Program-made: the position numbers and the translations under genes
Shown: positions 1-9,282 of the stretch, piece after piece
How the letters are laid out: each line of letters opens with the position of its first letter
Position numbering within the stretch: position 1 is the first letter of the stretch
Notes under the pieces: generated by a model
Databases searched by the model: none
Told to the model about the DNA's origin: nothing
The model's input: the letters and a program-made list of their open reading frames with translations, nothing else
Assembly (NCBI GenBank): GCA_023436225.1
Contig: JAEZKA010000056.1
Coordinates: 1 to 64,000, forward strand
Reading direction: 5' to 3'
Source of the DNA: Bacillota bacterium
GTDB taxonomy: Bacteria > Bacillota > Clostridia > Lachnospirales > Lachnospiraceae
DNA length: 64,000 bases

Positions 1-35
1 AGATATTAATCTACCTTTTACACCATATGACTAAA

Positions 36-446
36 TTACTGGCTATTTTCCTGCATCTCTAATACCTTTAGCATAACTTTCTCCAATAATATTGGCTGAA
101 TTTCCGGATAAGTCCAGTTATCAGGTAGATGATCAAATAATTCTATCTTTTCGATTTCATACCCCGGCAATTCTTCAAATCTTGTAATATCAGCAAAAAA
201 GAGCATGCCAAAAGTCTCTGTATCATTTTCAACAACTCCATCATGTCCACATACTGAATATTCACATATCTTCTTTATGGAGTATTCGATTGCACCAGTT
301 TCTTCATAAAGCTCTCTTTTTGCAGTTGATAAAATATCCTCACCAGCTTCTCTGCGCCCGCCAGGACATTCATATGTACTTCTTTCCCTGTGTTTGCAGA
401 ACACCCATTTTCCTTGACTTTTAGAAACAATAACAGCAAATTTCAA
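36..446 (-). CDS. Nudix hydrolase
   Basis: Small (136 aa) hydrolase of nucleoside-diphosphate-linked compounds. A complete Nudix box lies at residues 30-52: G30, E36, then R44-E45-L46 and E48-E49 with G51, the Mg-binding helix-loop-helix. The protein is a single domain of normal length. The start is a TTG at 446: two in-frame stops lie just upstream and the family usually begins with this MKFAV-like strand, but the ribosome site is weak. It is the last of a run of minus-strand small-enzyme genes that do not obviously form a pathway. The substrate cannot be told; an 8-oxo-dGTP-like or other NDP-X role is possible. Confidence 0.85.
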   Translation of the reverse strand: MKFAVIVSKSQGKWVFCKHRERSTYECPGGRREAGEDILSTAKRELYEETGAIEYSIKKICEYSVCGHDGVVENDTETFGMLFFADITRFEELPGYEIEKIELFDHLPDNWTYPEIQPILLEKVMLKVLEMQENSQ

Positions 447-568
447 TCATCAATGTTATTGTAAAAGCTTACTTTTAACATAGACATCTCCTCGGTTTTG
501 TAGCCTGAATTATTATATCCAATCAAAATCTAGATATCTGACTATCCTATGTCAATCCATATAACTTA

Positions 569-1471
569 TCATTCAACAACTGCATTCCATGCCCTAAAAA
601 AATCTGACATTGTCTGATATCTTCCATCTCTGTCTTTATTCACAGCCTTTCGTGTAACCTCATATGCTTCTCTGCTTAATTCCCATTTTTCCAAAGCACA
701 TGGAAAGAAGCCGTTGTTTTTATACATTTCTCCGATATCAGCTTCCGAATAGCTACCGTAAAAATGAAATATGAGAGCTCCTAGCGTAAAGATATTTGTA
801 GCTCCATCAATAACCGCTCCATATGTATATTCTTCTGGCGCTTTAAGCCGCTTCGTACCCCAGTACTCTTCGCCCATATCATTAATTGTTGGTGTCCTGC
901 GAAATAAATCTATATCGCAAATCGTGGTCGTATCATTATCGAAATCATACATAATGCTTCCGTCATAAAAATCAACTGCAACATATCCCTTGCTTTCAAC
1001 ATAAACTAGGAATTCAAACATGGTTCTTACGGATTTAAGCCTTTTTTCAATTGGTAGCTGTTTGAATTTGCTCTTCGGTGATTGTAGCTGTGGGTTCCTT
1101 GCATATTTTTCAAAATTCCAATGGTCAAATAGACAATCGCCTTCTGCCCATTGAAAGACTGCTATGTATAAATCCTCAAGCTCATAATGCTCTATCAATT
1201 CTATCAAAGCAGGATGCTTTAATATTTCATATATTGGCATTGCATTTTTAAGAGCATCCACTGACTCCTGCGTATCTCTGCAGGATTCTGCTGTTTTTAC
1301 TCCTGCAACTTTTATAAAATACTTTGTGATTCCGTTTTCTACGCCAAAGTTGATATTCCCTGAATCATTCTCGTCAAAAACACAGAATACCTTCCCGTAT
1401 CTTGATAAAAAAGAAAAATCGCGAGATTCTTTAAGCTGAAAAGATATATTATCAATACTTTGAGTAACCAT
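569..1471 (-). CDS. Protein-kinase-like protein with altered catalytic loop
   Basis: About 300 aa with the outline of a eukaryotic-type protein kinase. The region VDFYDGSIMYD stands where the HRDxxxxN loop is expected, CDID replaces DFG, and an APEE segment with a following DGATNIFTLG helix matches the P+1 and F-helix region. The loop Asn appears to be Ser, and the N-terminal Gly-rich loop is not clear. The chosen start (ATG at 1471) has a GGAGG just upstream; a longer frame begins at 1495. It could be an active but divergent Ser/Thr or small-molecule kinase, or a pseudokinase. Its neighbours give no clue to a substrate. Confidence 0.65.
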   Translation of the reverse strand: MVTQSIDNISFQLKESRDFSFLSRYGKVFCVFDENDSGNINFGVENGITKYFIKVAGVKTAESCRDTQESVDALKNAMPIYEILKHPALIELIEHYELEDLYIAVFQWAEGDCLFDHWNFEKYARNPQLQSPKSKFKQLPIEKRLKSVRTMFEFLVYVESKGYVAVDFYDGSIMYDFDNDTTTICDIDLFRRTPTINDMGEEYWGTKRLKAPEEYTYGAVIDGATNIFTLGALIFHFYGSYSEADIGEMYKNNGFFPCALEKWELSREAYEVTRKAVNKDRDGRYQTMSDFFRAWNAVVE

Positions 1472-1641
1472 TTTACCTCCATTATTTTCTTCCATACGTG
1501 ACCAACTATCGCTGCACTTGTAAAAACGACTTATCTTCCTGCTTCTTAAAATATTCTTCTATCTGAGCCTTCATTTTAAAAAACATGCAGTCAAACCCAT
1601 AACGTAGATTGCGAATAAATTCGCATTTTAGTTGAAAGCAC

Positions 1642-2145
1642 CTACAATAGATTAATCCAAATATACTTTCTTACTTCGTTTTCTTCTTCTATAATTCCTC
1701 CATTTTTTAGAGCCACTTTAATGGATGCAATATTTTGATTTTGAATTGTAAGCAGTAATCTACTTATATTTAACTTATTTGCTTCTTCAATTAGTAAACC
1801 AAGTAATACTGTCCCATAACCTTTACCTCTTTCATTTGGTCTAATAGAATATCCGCAATGCCCACCAGCTTGTCGTAACGCATCCGTTAAATGATGGCGA
1901 ATGCTTGCCATACCAACCGGTTTTTCACCAACATAAAACCAATACGTATTTTGGGGGACCATCCAATCCTCTAGTTCAAGTCCTTTGGACATCTTCTCAT
2001 GCCTAATAAGCCATTCTTTATATTCTTCAAAGCTTTTGCCATAAATAGAATTAATAAAGCCATTCTCATCAGCAGGTAATTCCTGTAGCATATCATAGAT
2101 ATCTTTTCCATCGTTTATAGATAAGTTAGTCAATTTATATTGCAT
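1642..2145 (-). CDS. GNAT family N-acetyltransferase
   Basis: A 167 aa single-domain GCN5-related acetyltransferase. The acetyl-CoA pyrophosphate-binding motif A is visible as RPNERGKGYG (about residues 102-111), followed by the helix LLGLLIEEAN and the later N-x-A-S-I-K-V-A motif B (about 138-146). It would transfer an acetyl group from acetyl-CoA to an amine. The substrate is unknown; the family includes antibiotic-, peptide- and polyamine-modifying enzymes. The ATG has a GGGGAG ribosome site. It stands alone, with about 150 bp on either side. Confidence 0.85.
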   Translation of the reverse strand: MQYKLTNLSINDGKDIYDMLQELPADENGFINSIYGKSFEEYKEWLIRHEKMSKGLELEDWMVPQNTYWFYVGEKPVGMASIRHHLTDALRQAGGHCGYSIRPNERGKGYGTVLLGLLIEEANKLNISRLLLTIQNQNIASIKVALKNGGIIEEENEVRKYIWINLL

Positions 2146-2296
2146 AAAAACTCCCCTATACCTAAATTTCTCTTTCTATTATAGTCTGAAATTCATCAGA
2201 TAGCTCATCGATTAAAGTTCTTGCTTCATAAGAGTTTATATCGCAGGCTTAATTATCATTTATTTACCTCAACCTTCTAAGCAGTAATGTTCTTCA

Positions 2297-2875
2297 TCAT
2301 ACTAATCCAGAACTCAATACATCGATTTCTTCTATATGCACCAATTCAACTCCCTGAAATGTAAATTTCACAATCCAAGGCATAATTGTACGAATTCTTT
2401 GAAAATCATTGAAGCCAAAGGATGGTTCATAAAAATTAATTATTGTACTTAATGCTGTTCCATGACTTCCGATTACTATATTTTTATCCGAGTACTCTTT
2501 TATGACCTGCTTCAAAGCATCCACATTTCTTATTTGGACTTCATGTAAACATTCACCATCAGAAAGCTTATAATCGAAATCGCTCCATTGTTGCTCTGCA
2601 AATCGATAAAAATCTTCTATCCAAACACTGTCAACTTTCCTTTCACGAAAATCTTCGACAGTAGTTATTGTATGACCAAATGAGTCGGCAAAATCTTTTA
2701 CAGTCTCAACAGCCCTTAAATAAGGACTAGATAATAGGATTTGAATATCTTTATCTCTCAAATAGTCCGTCACTAACTTGCTGTCTTCTCTTCCCTTTAT
2801 CGTTAACGGTCGTTCCATATCATTATGATTCTTGTAATCCGGCTCAGCGTGCCGAACAAAATATACTGTTGTCAT
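2297..2875 (-). CDS. Histidine phosphatase (phosphoglycerate mutase-like)
   Basis: A 192 aa branch-1 histidine phosphatase. The phospho-acceptor motif R8-H9 occurs in VRHAEPDY near the N-terminus, the phosphate-pocket Arg in SSPYLRAVET near residue 54, and the second His in GSHGTAL near residue 137. It likely dephosphorylates a small phosphorylated metabolite. Low-similarity members of this family are often misnamed phosphoglycerate mutases, so no specific substrate is claimed. It lies 30 bp downstream of the HD hydrolase gene and in the same direction, so the two may be cotranscribed. Confidence 0.85.
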   Translation of the reverse strand: MTTVYFVRHAEPDYKNHNDMERPLTIKGREDSKLVTDYLRDKDIQILLSSPYLRAVETVKDFADSFGHTITTVEDFRERKVDSVWIEDFYRFAEQQWSDFDYKLSDGECLHEVQIRNVDALKQVIKEYSDKNIVIGSHGTALSTIINFYEPSFGFNDFQRIRTIMPWIVKFTFQGVELVHIEEIDVLSSGLV

Positions 2876-2905
2876 CTGTGATTTTCATCCCCTTCGGTTT
2901 TGTTT

Positions 2906-3547
2906 TTATGCTTCTCCATTCCATTCCGAATAGAATTCTTCGATATAATTCTGCATAAAGATGTGTCTTTTTTCTGCAATTTGCTTTGCAGCATTTGTAT
3001 TCATCATATCCTTTAACAAAAACAGTTTTTCATAAAAATGATTCAAGGTTGTACCAGAATGTTTCTTGTATTCCTCTGCGTTCATATTAATCATCGGCTT
3101 AATATCCGGATTGTATATCTCTCTTTCCCGATTACCTCCATACGCAAATGCTCTTGCAATTCCAATGGCTCCAATTGCATCTAACCTATCTGCATCTTGT
3201 ACAATTTTACCTTCTATGGAATTAGGCTTGATTGTATCACTGCCTTTAAATGAAACCGAACTAATAATATCACATATCTTTTCAATTCTTGTTTCATCAA
3301 TCTGATTTTTCAATAATATACTCCGTGCGTTTTCATAATTCTCAGATTGAAATAATTTTCTATCGTCCGCATCATGCAATAGTGCAGCCATAGATACAAG
3401 AAATTCATCGCACTCTTCCTGTTTAGCAATTGCAATTGCATTTCGATAAACTCTAAGACTATGAAAATAGTCGTGTCCACTGTGATCATTACTAAAAAGT
3501 TCTTTAATATACTGAATCACATTTGAAATAACAATATCCTGATTCAT
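2906..3547 (-). CDS. HD domain phosphohydrolase
   Basis: A 213 aa HD-superfamily metal-dependent phosphohydrolase. The metal ligands are H29 in HDYFHSLRV, the H58-D59 doublet in LLHDADD, and a downstream Asp in VQDADRLDAIGAIG (about residue 115). This arrangement matches small stand-alone HD hydrolases that act on nucleotides or nucleotide-like phosphoesters. The start codon follows a GGAG ribosome site. It is the first gene of a probable two-gene unit with the histidine phosphatase downstream, which would fit a nucleotide or sugar-phosphate clean-up role, but that is inference. Confidence 0.85.
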   Translation of the reverse strand: MNQDIVISNVIQYIKELFSNDHSGHDYFHSLRVYRNAIAIAKQEECDEFLVSMAALLHDADDRKLFQSENYENARSILLKNQIDETRIEKICDIISSVSFKGSDTIKPNSIEGKIVQDADRLDAIGAIGIARAFAYGGNREREIYNPDIKPMINMNAEEYKKHSGTTLNHFYEKLFLLKDMMNTNAAKQIAEKRHIFMQNYIEEFYSEWNGEA

Positions 3548-3885
3548 TTATCTTCTCCTCTAATCCATCTCTTCCTCTGTTTAATATCATGTCGGGCAGA
3601 ACTTCCTTTAATGCAAAGAATGCATCAATATAAAATGCTTTCCACTTGATATTAATTTCCATTTTACACCACATTCTTAATGAATTCTACTTTTAATTGC
3701 AGACAGTTTAAAAACCATGTAAATGAGAAATCCTTTCCTTTATTCTTTCATTTTCTTTATCATAAAATTAGGAAATGACCGGAAAAGCTCAAAAAAAGGG
3801 AGGTTTTTGGGGTTTTATTTTTTTGATTTTTAGGTGTTAAATTGTTAGAAGCTACGAGTAATCTGTAAATGATAAGACAAAAAAA
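3548..3885. other. Noncoding AT-rich spacer
   Basis: About 340 bp between the HD hydrolase start and the recR terminator. No convincing reading frame is seen. The part nearest 3547 should hold the promoter for the HD hydrolase gene, but no clear consensus boxes were assigned. Confidence 0.5.
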
Positions 3886-3947
3886 CAGACCTGCGACAGG
3901 GCGGTTTTAATGAACTGCATTGCAGTTCATTGCCCTATCTAGGTCTG
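3886..3947 (-). terminator. Composite intrinsic terminator after recR
   Basis: Arms CAGACCTGCGACAGGGC and GCCCTATCTAGGTCTG pair over most of their length and enclose a second perfect hairpin made of ATGAACTGCA and TGCAGTTCAT around a single T. On the minus strand the outer stem is followed by a run of T residues (3880-3885), as expected for the 3' end of the dnaX-ybaB-recR transcript. Confidence 0.75.
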
Positions 3948-4058
3948 AATTTTTAGATGCTTTTGCATGTTATTCTATTTCAGTTTCTATTGTCGACAAG
4001 GATGGTTCGAGTTACCGCATGAATAAGACGGGGTGCTCGGACAATCTAAACATACCTT

Positions 4059-4655
4059 CTACAGCTCGACTCTGCCCTCAAAAGCGCGCAGCAGTGTTAC
4101 TTCATCGATGTATTCCAGGTCTCCACCCACCGGAATTCCGCTGGCGATACGACTGACCTTAATCCCTGCCGGTTTGATGAGCTTGCTTAGGTACATGGCT
4201 GTTGCTTCCCCTTCAAGACTTGAATTGGTAGCGATGATAACCTCATCCACGTCTCCCTGAAGACGCAGCATCAGCTCCTTCAGCTTGATATCGGCAGGGC
4301 CGATTCCCAGCATTGGAGAGATTGCACCATGGAGCACGTGGTAGACGCCTTCATATTTACCGGTCTTCTCATAAGCTGCCAGATCCCTGGGATTCTCCAC
4401 CACCATGATCAATCGTTTATTGCGATTAGGTGAAGCACAGATCGGACATAGCTCCTTATCGGTTAGTGTCAGGCAGTCCTTGCAGTAGCGGATGTTCTTC
4501 TTTGCATCGACAATGGAGCCCGCAAGCCCGGCGACCTGTTCCTCCGACATATTAATGATATGAAATGCCAGTCTCTGTGCCGTCTTCGTACCAACTCCAG
4601 GAAGCCTCGACAGCTCCTCTATTAACTTACTGATTTGACTGCTATAATAATCCAT
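4059..4655 (-). CDS. recR: Recombination mediator RecR
   Basis: A 198 aa protein of standard RecR length. RecR works with RecF/RecO to load RecA on gapped DNA. The N-terminal helix-hairpin-helix contains LPGVGTKTAQRLAFHI (about residues 17-32), followed by the four-Cys zinc finger CKDC..CPIC (about 57-72) and a Toprim domain beginning MVVENPRDLAAYE. Its start codon overlaps the ybaB stop by one base (TAATG), which indicates translational coupling. The order dnaX-ybaB-recR is conserved across Firmicutes, which supports the call. Confidence 0.97.
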   Translation of the reverse strand: MDYYSSQISKLIEELSRLPGVGTKTAQRLAFHIINMSEEQVAGLAGSIVDAKKNIRYCKDCLTLTDKELCPICASPNRNKRLIMVVENPRDLAAYEKTGKYEGVYHVLHGAISPMLGIGPADIKLKELMLRLQGDVDEVIIATNSSLEGEATAMYLSKLIKPAGIKVSRIASGIPVGGDLEYIDEVTLLRAFEGRVEL

Positions 4656-5020
4656 TAGAAAGGAAAGCCTCCAAGACCACCACCAAGTCCGCCAAGACCA
4701 CCGGTTATCTGGCCCATCACTGCGGAGGATTCGTCCTCCATCTTACGAAGTGCCTCATTCGCTGCTGCCACGATTAAATCCTCAAGCATCTCGATGTCAT
4801 CGGGATCTACTACTTCCTTGCTTAACTTAACGGAAGAGATCTCCTTCTTACCGGATACTCTGACGGTTACCGCACCGCCGCCTGATGTTGCTTCCCACTC
4901 TTTATCCTCAAGCTCTTTTGTCTTATCCTCCATCTGCTTCTGCATTCTTTGTGCCTGCTTCATCAGATTACCCATATTACCCGGGATACATCCACCCGGA
5001 AATCCACCTCTTTTAGCCAT
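4655..5020 (-). CDS. ybaB: YbaB/EbfC family nucleoid-associated protein
   Basis: About 121 aa. YbaB/EbfC proteins form small dimers that bind DNA. Visible are the Met/Gln-rich N-terminal helix (GNLMKQAQRMQKQMEDKT), the central strand region GGGAVTVRVSGKKEI, and the conserved DPDDIEMLEDLIVAAANEA helix, followed by a Gly-rich tail. An in-frame ATG at 5038 also exists, but the codons between it and 5020 contain the AAAGGAG ribosome site, so 5020 is the likelier start. The gene is coupled to recR downstream and follows dnaX. Confidence 0.95.
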   Translation of the reverse strand: MAKRGGFPGGCIPGNMGNLMKQAQRMQKQMEDKTKELEDKEWEATSGGGAVTVRVSGKKEISSVKLSKEVVDPDDIEMLEDLIVAAANEALRKMEDESSAVMGQITGGLGGLGGGLGGFPF

Positions 5021-5133
5021 TATATATTCTCCTTTCATTCATCACATTCATCATTTTATATTAGGCAGGATGCTTAATCTTATCCTGCTGTAATAAACTT
5101 AATCTCATTTCATCTTCTTTAGGATAAAACTTA

Positions 5134-6711
5134 CTATTCATATTGGATCGGCATCTTTACCAGCTTTGATAAATCAACTACCTCATCCATGCGTTCCTTA
5201 CTTCGATCAAGATACCTGACGCTGATCTGCACCTGCTTTTGGACCATCTGGGAAATCGTATCATGAATCACCTGAAGATGTGCCTCTCTCTCGATCATAT
5301 CTTTATCAATACTCTCGGTTACTACAATTTGCAGACCACTGTTACCATCTATACTGGGGGTTGCCGATTGAAGAACGGTTCCCAGAGCGGGAGACTTTCT
5401 TCCTATCTGACCGATAATATTCTTCCAGTTATTCGCTATCTGCTTCAAATCCTCCGGAAGTGCCTCCGGTAAGACAACCGGTTGCTTCTTCACTGTCTGA
5501 TTCTTGTCGGGATCTATGATATTGGCAGCTGGTCCTTTTGCTTCCACTACAACACCCTTCGCCAGCTTTTCCTCTAACTGTTTAATCCGGTCAATAACCG
5601 AATCCAGATTAACTTCCATTTCCGGCTTACACAGCTTAATCAGTGCAATTTCAATCAAAACCCGTTTTCTTGTCGCATAACGAATCTGGTTAGACAGCTC
5701 AGAGAAGATGCGGATGTACCGAATCAGAGTCACCTCATCCATCGTCTTTGCTTCCTGTTCTAATAATGCAAGATTCTCAGTGGAAATCTCAATTACCATA
5801 TCTGAGATATCGTCGGTTGTCTTTATTAATAGCAGATTGCGCAAATACCAGATAAAGTCGATGGTGAACTGGCCCAGCTCACGGCCGCTGCTCTCGATCT
5901 CTTCCAGCAGCCTTATGCAGGCGGATACATCCTGTCCACGGATACAACCGAGAAGCTTCGCAAATACCGAGGTATCCACGGCACCCAGTACCTCCAGGGC
6001 ATTGTCATAGGTCAGCTTCTTACCTAGGTAGAAGGAGATACATTGATCCAATAGGCTTAGCGCATCTCGCATGGAACCGTCCGCTACTCTTGCAACGTAT
6101 CGCAGGGCCTTCTCTTCCACCTCAATATTCTCTTCCTTCATCAGCTCGGCCATACGCTCTGCGATGACATCTATAGTAATACGTTTGAAATCATATCTCT
6201 GACATCTGGATAGGATCGTTACAGGAATCTTATGAACCTCAGTAGTAGCCAGAATGAAGATTACATAGGACGGGGGCTCCTCAATCGTCTTTAGGAGTGC
6301 ATTGAAGGCTCCTGCCGACAGCATATGCACCTCGTCGATGATGTATACCTTGTACTTGCCCTCTGTCGGGGAGTATCTAACCTCTTCCACGATCTCACGA
6401 ACATTATCTACACCATTATTGGAGGCAGCGTCGATCTCAATGACATTCATAGAGGTTTGTGCCGCTATTCCTTTACACATGCGACATTCATTGCAAGGAT
6501 TTCCATCCACCGGATTCTCACAGTTAACTGTCTTTGCAAGAAGCTTAGCAACCGTAGTCTTACCTGTTCCTCTAGTTCCTGTGAACAAATAAGCATGCCC
6601 TATTCTTCCAGCCTTAATCTGATTTTTTAGAGTAGTTACGATATGTTCCTGTCCCTTTACATCAAAGAAATTGTCGGGTCGGAACTTTCGGTAAAGCGCC
6701 GTATATGACAT
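5134..6711 (-). CDS. dnaX: DNA polymerase III subunit gamma/tau
   Basis: A 525 aa clamp-loader ATPase. The N-terminal AAA+ domain carries Walker A GTRGTGKTT (about residues 45-53), a four-Cys zinc module spaced CENPVDGNPCNECRMC, the DEVHML Walker B region, and the SRC arginine-finger motif in LSRCQRY. The C-terminal third has low complexity and corresponds to the tau-type extension that binds polymerase or helicase. The ATG has an AAGGAAG ribosome site. It is the first gene of the dnaX-ybaB-recR block. No obvious programmed-frameshift site was identified by eye. Confidence 0.97.
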   Translation of the reverse strand: MSYTALYRKFRPDNFFDVKGQEHIVTTLKNQIKAGRIGHAYLFTGTRGTGKTTVAKLLAKTVNCENPVDGNPCNECRMCKGIAAQTSMNVIEIDAASNNGVDNVREIVEEVRYSPTEGKYKVYIIDEVHMLSAGAFNALLKTIEEPPSYVIFILATTEVHKIPVTILSRCQRYDFKRITIDVIAERMAELMKEENIEVEEKALRYVARVADGSMRDALSLLDQCISFYLGKKLTYDNALEVLGAVDTSVFAKLLGCIRGQDVSACIRLLEEIESSGRELGQFTIDFIWYLRNLLLIKTTDDISDMVIEISTENLALLEQEAKTMDEVTLIRYIRIFSELSNQIRYATRKRVLIEIALIKLCKPEMEVNLDSVIDRIKQLEEKLAKGVVVEAKGPAANIIDPDKNQTVKKQPVVLPEALPEDLKQIANNWKNIIGQIGRKSPALGTVLQSATPSIDGNSGLQIVVTESIDKDMIEREAHLQVIHDTISQMVQKQVQISVRYLDRSKERMDEVVDLSKLVKMPIQYE

Positions 6712-6726
6712 AGGCTACTTCCTTTC

Positions 6727-7758
6727 TTAATTCAAATTGCCATTTCGAAGAAGCATGGCTTCTTCAAACCGTTGGTGTGATGCGAGGAAGAGATCCACCA
6801 GTCTCGGGTCAAATGTTTTACCCTTCTCCTCTAGGATGATATCCACTGCCCGTTGATGGGTGTAGGCATCCTTATAGGAACGGATGGAGGTCAAGGCATC
6901 GTAAACATCCGCTATGGTCATAATTCTGGCATAGATCGGGATTTCCTCTCCTCTTAGACCATTTGGGTATCCACTTCCATCCCAATGCTCATGATGACAA
7001 TAGGCGATATCCTTCGCCAGATAAAGCCATCTGGTACCTCCGGTCTCGCGGATAATCTTCTCAAAGGCCTGACTTCCTAATGTAGTATGCGTCTTCATAT
7101 ATTCATATTCATGATAATCCAGTGGTGATGCTTTACGTAGAATATCATCATTAATTCCTATCTTACCAATGTCATGCAAAGCCGCAGAACGAAGCAGATC
7201 ACGCACATCCTCCTGTTTCAGGATGCCCTTATAGTAATTGTCCGCCATGGCCTCTTCCAGTAAGATATGAAAATACTTGGTAGTATTTTTTAGATGTCCG
7301 CCCGTCGTCTCATCCCGGCAATCCACCAGCTCTGCAAAGCTAAAAGCAATTGCGTCCTGATATTTCTCTACATAGTTTCGGTTATTGCGAAGAGTATGCA
7401 GCTCAAGCACATTCTCCAGCTTAGTCCGGAGCATCGCCGCCGTAGCCGGTATGGCAATGAAGTCTAAGTCATCAAAGGATAAAATCTTCTCCTCAATCCA
7501 AGTGTTACCCGCATTGCCTAAAAAAATAACCGGTTTGCCTAGCATTTCCGGGATATCCTTAATTTCTTGATATCGCTTGAAGCCTTCTGTATCGCCTTCC
7601 GATATTGTTAAGAGCACCAGCTCTACGTTGTTGCTTATCAGATAATCCTTTAAATCAGTAATCTCCGGGAGGGGTGATACCCAATAACTCTCTTGTAATG
7701 TACGTACTAATGCTTCATACATTGCTCTGTTATAATCGGCTAATAGTATCCTTCTCAT
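6727..7758 (-). CDS. HD-GYP domain regulator with degenerate receiver
   Basis: About 343 aa. Residues 1-115 resemble a CheY-like receiver (RRILLADYN start) but lack a clear phospho-accepting Asp at the end of strand 3 (LLTISEGD), so phosphorylation is doubtful. The C-terminal HD-GYP domain is intact, with H-D in ALHDIGKIGI and the signature HHEHWDGSGYPNGLRGEEIP. HD-GYP proteins hydrolyse cyclic di-GMP. Three in-frame starts exist (TTG 7773, ATG 7764, ATG 7758); 7758 has the best spacing from GGGAG. It ends 15 bp before dnaX and may be cotranscribed with it. A diguanylate cyclase elsewhere in the window (19251) suggests c-di-GMP is used in this organism. Confidence 0.85.
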   Translation of the reverse strand: MRRILLADYNRAMYEALVRTLQESYWVSPLPEITDLKDYLISNNVELVLLTISEGDTEGFKRYQEIKDIPEMLGKPVIFLGNAGNTWIEEKILSFDDLDFIAIPATAAMLRTKLENVLELHTLRNNRNYVEKYQDAIAFSFAELVDCRDETTGGHLKNTTKYFHILLEEAMADNYYKGILKQEDVRDLLRSAALHDIGKIGINDDILRKASPLDYHEYEYMKTHTTLGSQAFEKIIRETGGTRWLYLAKDIAYCHHEHWDGSGYPNGLRGEEIPIYARIMTIADVYDALTSIRSYKDAYTHQRAVDIILEEKGKTFDPRLVDLFLASHQRFEEAMLLRNGNLN

Positions 7759-7866
7759 AGACATTACTCCCAATCCCTAATCGTTCATACGATATGTATC
7801 TTTCCAAGCATTATTTCATCCATATATTATAACATTATGAGATTCATAAATCAATGGCGTGCTCCC

Positions 7867-8856
7867 TTAGTTCGAAGGTCCGGAGGTAACCTCCACAGGA
7901 AGCTCCTTCTGGAAATGCTGATAATCCTTTGTATTCTTCCAGTCGCCGCCCCAGGTGAAGCCTCTCTTAACAAAGGCCTGATAGCATAAATCTTCTGAAT
8001 GAATATAGTAGGGACACTCCAGAGAACGATCTTCATACATCGCTCCTTCCACCGGAGTAACCACCCTCTCGCCGTCTACTTCATGAACATAGGGATTATA
8101 AAGAGGATTGATATCAATCGCCATTCCATAGCTATGTAAAGAGATTCGTTTGGTTCCCTCTATCACTCTGTAATTAAATGCTGAGGAATTATTGGCTGCC
8201 ATGGAGGTATTGTCATCGGCATCGTATTCATCAACCAATACCATGCGTTCAATGGGATATTTTGCTTCATAAAGCTCGGCAAATATCTGGGTGACATCCT
8301 CGGCGATTGCCTTATTCACAATCAACTCACCTCTGTGAGGTTGACCATCAAAGCCCCAATGGAGTACGCTGACATAACGCAGCTCCTCATAGGGTATATC
8401 GCAGTTCTTACCATAGGATATTCCATTGATTCGGTCTTTCGTTGCTTGTGTAAGCTCCTCGTAATAAAAGGAGTTGATCATATTCTGTTCGCCAGTCTCC
8501 ATTACTGCCTCCTGTTGCTCTACGTTATGCTGATCCTTACTATCTATAATAGACTCTTCACCCTTATTGGGTTCCTCGGATTTCTTAGATTCCTCAGTGC
8601 TTTTCTCGCCAACCACCACCTTGAGCCCCGGCCTATGCATTGACAAGGAGCTGTCCGACTTGATGGTTGTATCTGAAACTCCGCCAGCTACTTCCACATT
8701 CTGCTCCAGCTCTTCCTCCATCGCAAGAGTATCTACCGGGCTCTGCTGCTTGAATAAATCTTTATCCCTTCTCTCATGAAAATAGAAGGTGAGTATAACC
8801 AACAGAAGTAATATCACACATAAGAAGCCTCCGACCAGGATCCATTTCCTTTTCAT
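7867..8856 (-). CDS. M15 family D-Ala-D-Ala carboxypeptidase-like protein
   Basis: About 329 aa, anchored by one N-terminal membrane segment (LVGGFLCVILLLLVILTFYF) followed by a charged low-complexity linker. The catalytic region has the M15 zinc motif SLHSYGMAIDINP, with its H and D, and a C-terminal W-x-x-x-x-D-x-x-H-F segment (DWKNTKDYQHF), the pattern of VanY-like and phage-endolysin peptidases that cut peptidoglycan stems. The start is set at the ATG at 8856 by its position just before the membrane segment; a TTG-started frame reaches 8913. Its orientation matches the dnaX block, but it is separated by about 90 bp. Confidence 0.8.
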   Translation of the reverse strand: MKRKWILVGGFLCVILLLLVILTFYFHERRDKDLFKQQSPVDTLAMEEELEQNVEVAGGVSDTTIKSDSSLSMHRPGLKVVVGEKSTEESKKSEEPNKGEESIIDSKDQHNVEQQEAVMETGEQNMINSFYYEELTQATKDRINGISYGKNCDIPYEELRYVSVLHWGFDGQPHRGELIVNKAIAEDVTQIFAELYEAKYPIERMVLVDEYDADDNTSMAANNSSAFNYRVIEGTKRISLHSYGMAIDINPLYNPYVHEVDGERVVTPVEGAMYEDRSLECPYYIHSEDLCYQAFVKRGFTWGGDWKNTKDYQHFQKELPVEVTSGPSN

Positions 8857-8952
8857 CCTAATAACCAAGCCTTTCTCATACCCTACAACTCTGTGCTGTA
8901 GGCTGCTGTACAATTACCGAAAGTAATACCAAATAGAGTCCCCCCCAACAAA

Positions 8953-9222
8953 CTAATCCTCTTCAATAACCTGTATCTCCAGATAATCAAAATCAATCTG
9001 GTCAATGAAGTTGTCCTTGGTGAATCTTGCTTTATCATGCTTCTTAAAGTCTGCTATCGTGGGCTTTAACCAAATCGGCTTGGATAAATCATAAGCCTGA
9101 CATATCTCATCGATAGCAGCAAACACCTTCTGTGTCCTGCGAAGAGAGGGGTCCTCGTTACGAACCTCCATATCCTTAATCATTCTATTTTCACTAAAAA
9201 CTTTGGCCCATAAACGAAACAT
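8953..9222 (-). CDS. Conserved-looking hypothetical protein
   Basis: An 89 aa acidic and basic mixed protein with no membrane segment or signal peptide. It was not assigned to a family. The residues RRTQKVFAAIDEICQAYDLSKPIWL and the following KHDKARF stretch look like a folded small domain, and the frame uses normal codons with a start at 9222. It sits 40 bp upstream of the M15 gene with the same orientation and is probably the first gene of that unit, so the two may share a cell-envelope job, but nothing in the sequence proves it. Confidence 0.6.
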   Translation of the reverse strand: MFRLWAKVFSENRMIKDMEVRNEDPSLRRTQKVFAAIDEICQAYDLSKPIWLKPTIADFKKHDKARFTKDNFIDQIDFDYLEIQVIEED

Positions 9223-9282
9223 TTAACACCTGTGCCTTTCTATAAAAACTGTTTCAAACCGTTGCCATTTTCCTTCTGTCAG

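Noticed and set aside
5134..6711. Programmed frameshift in dnaX to make gamma
   Set aside because: No clear slippery A-run with a following stem was found by eye; the single frame gives a normal full-length protein.
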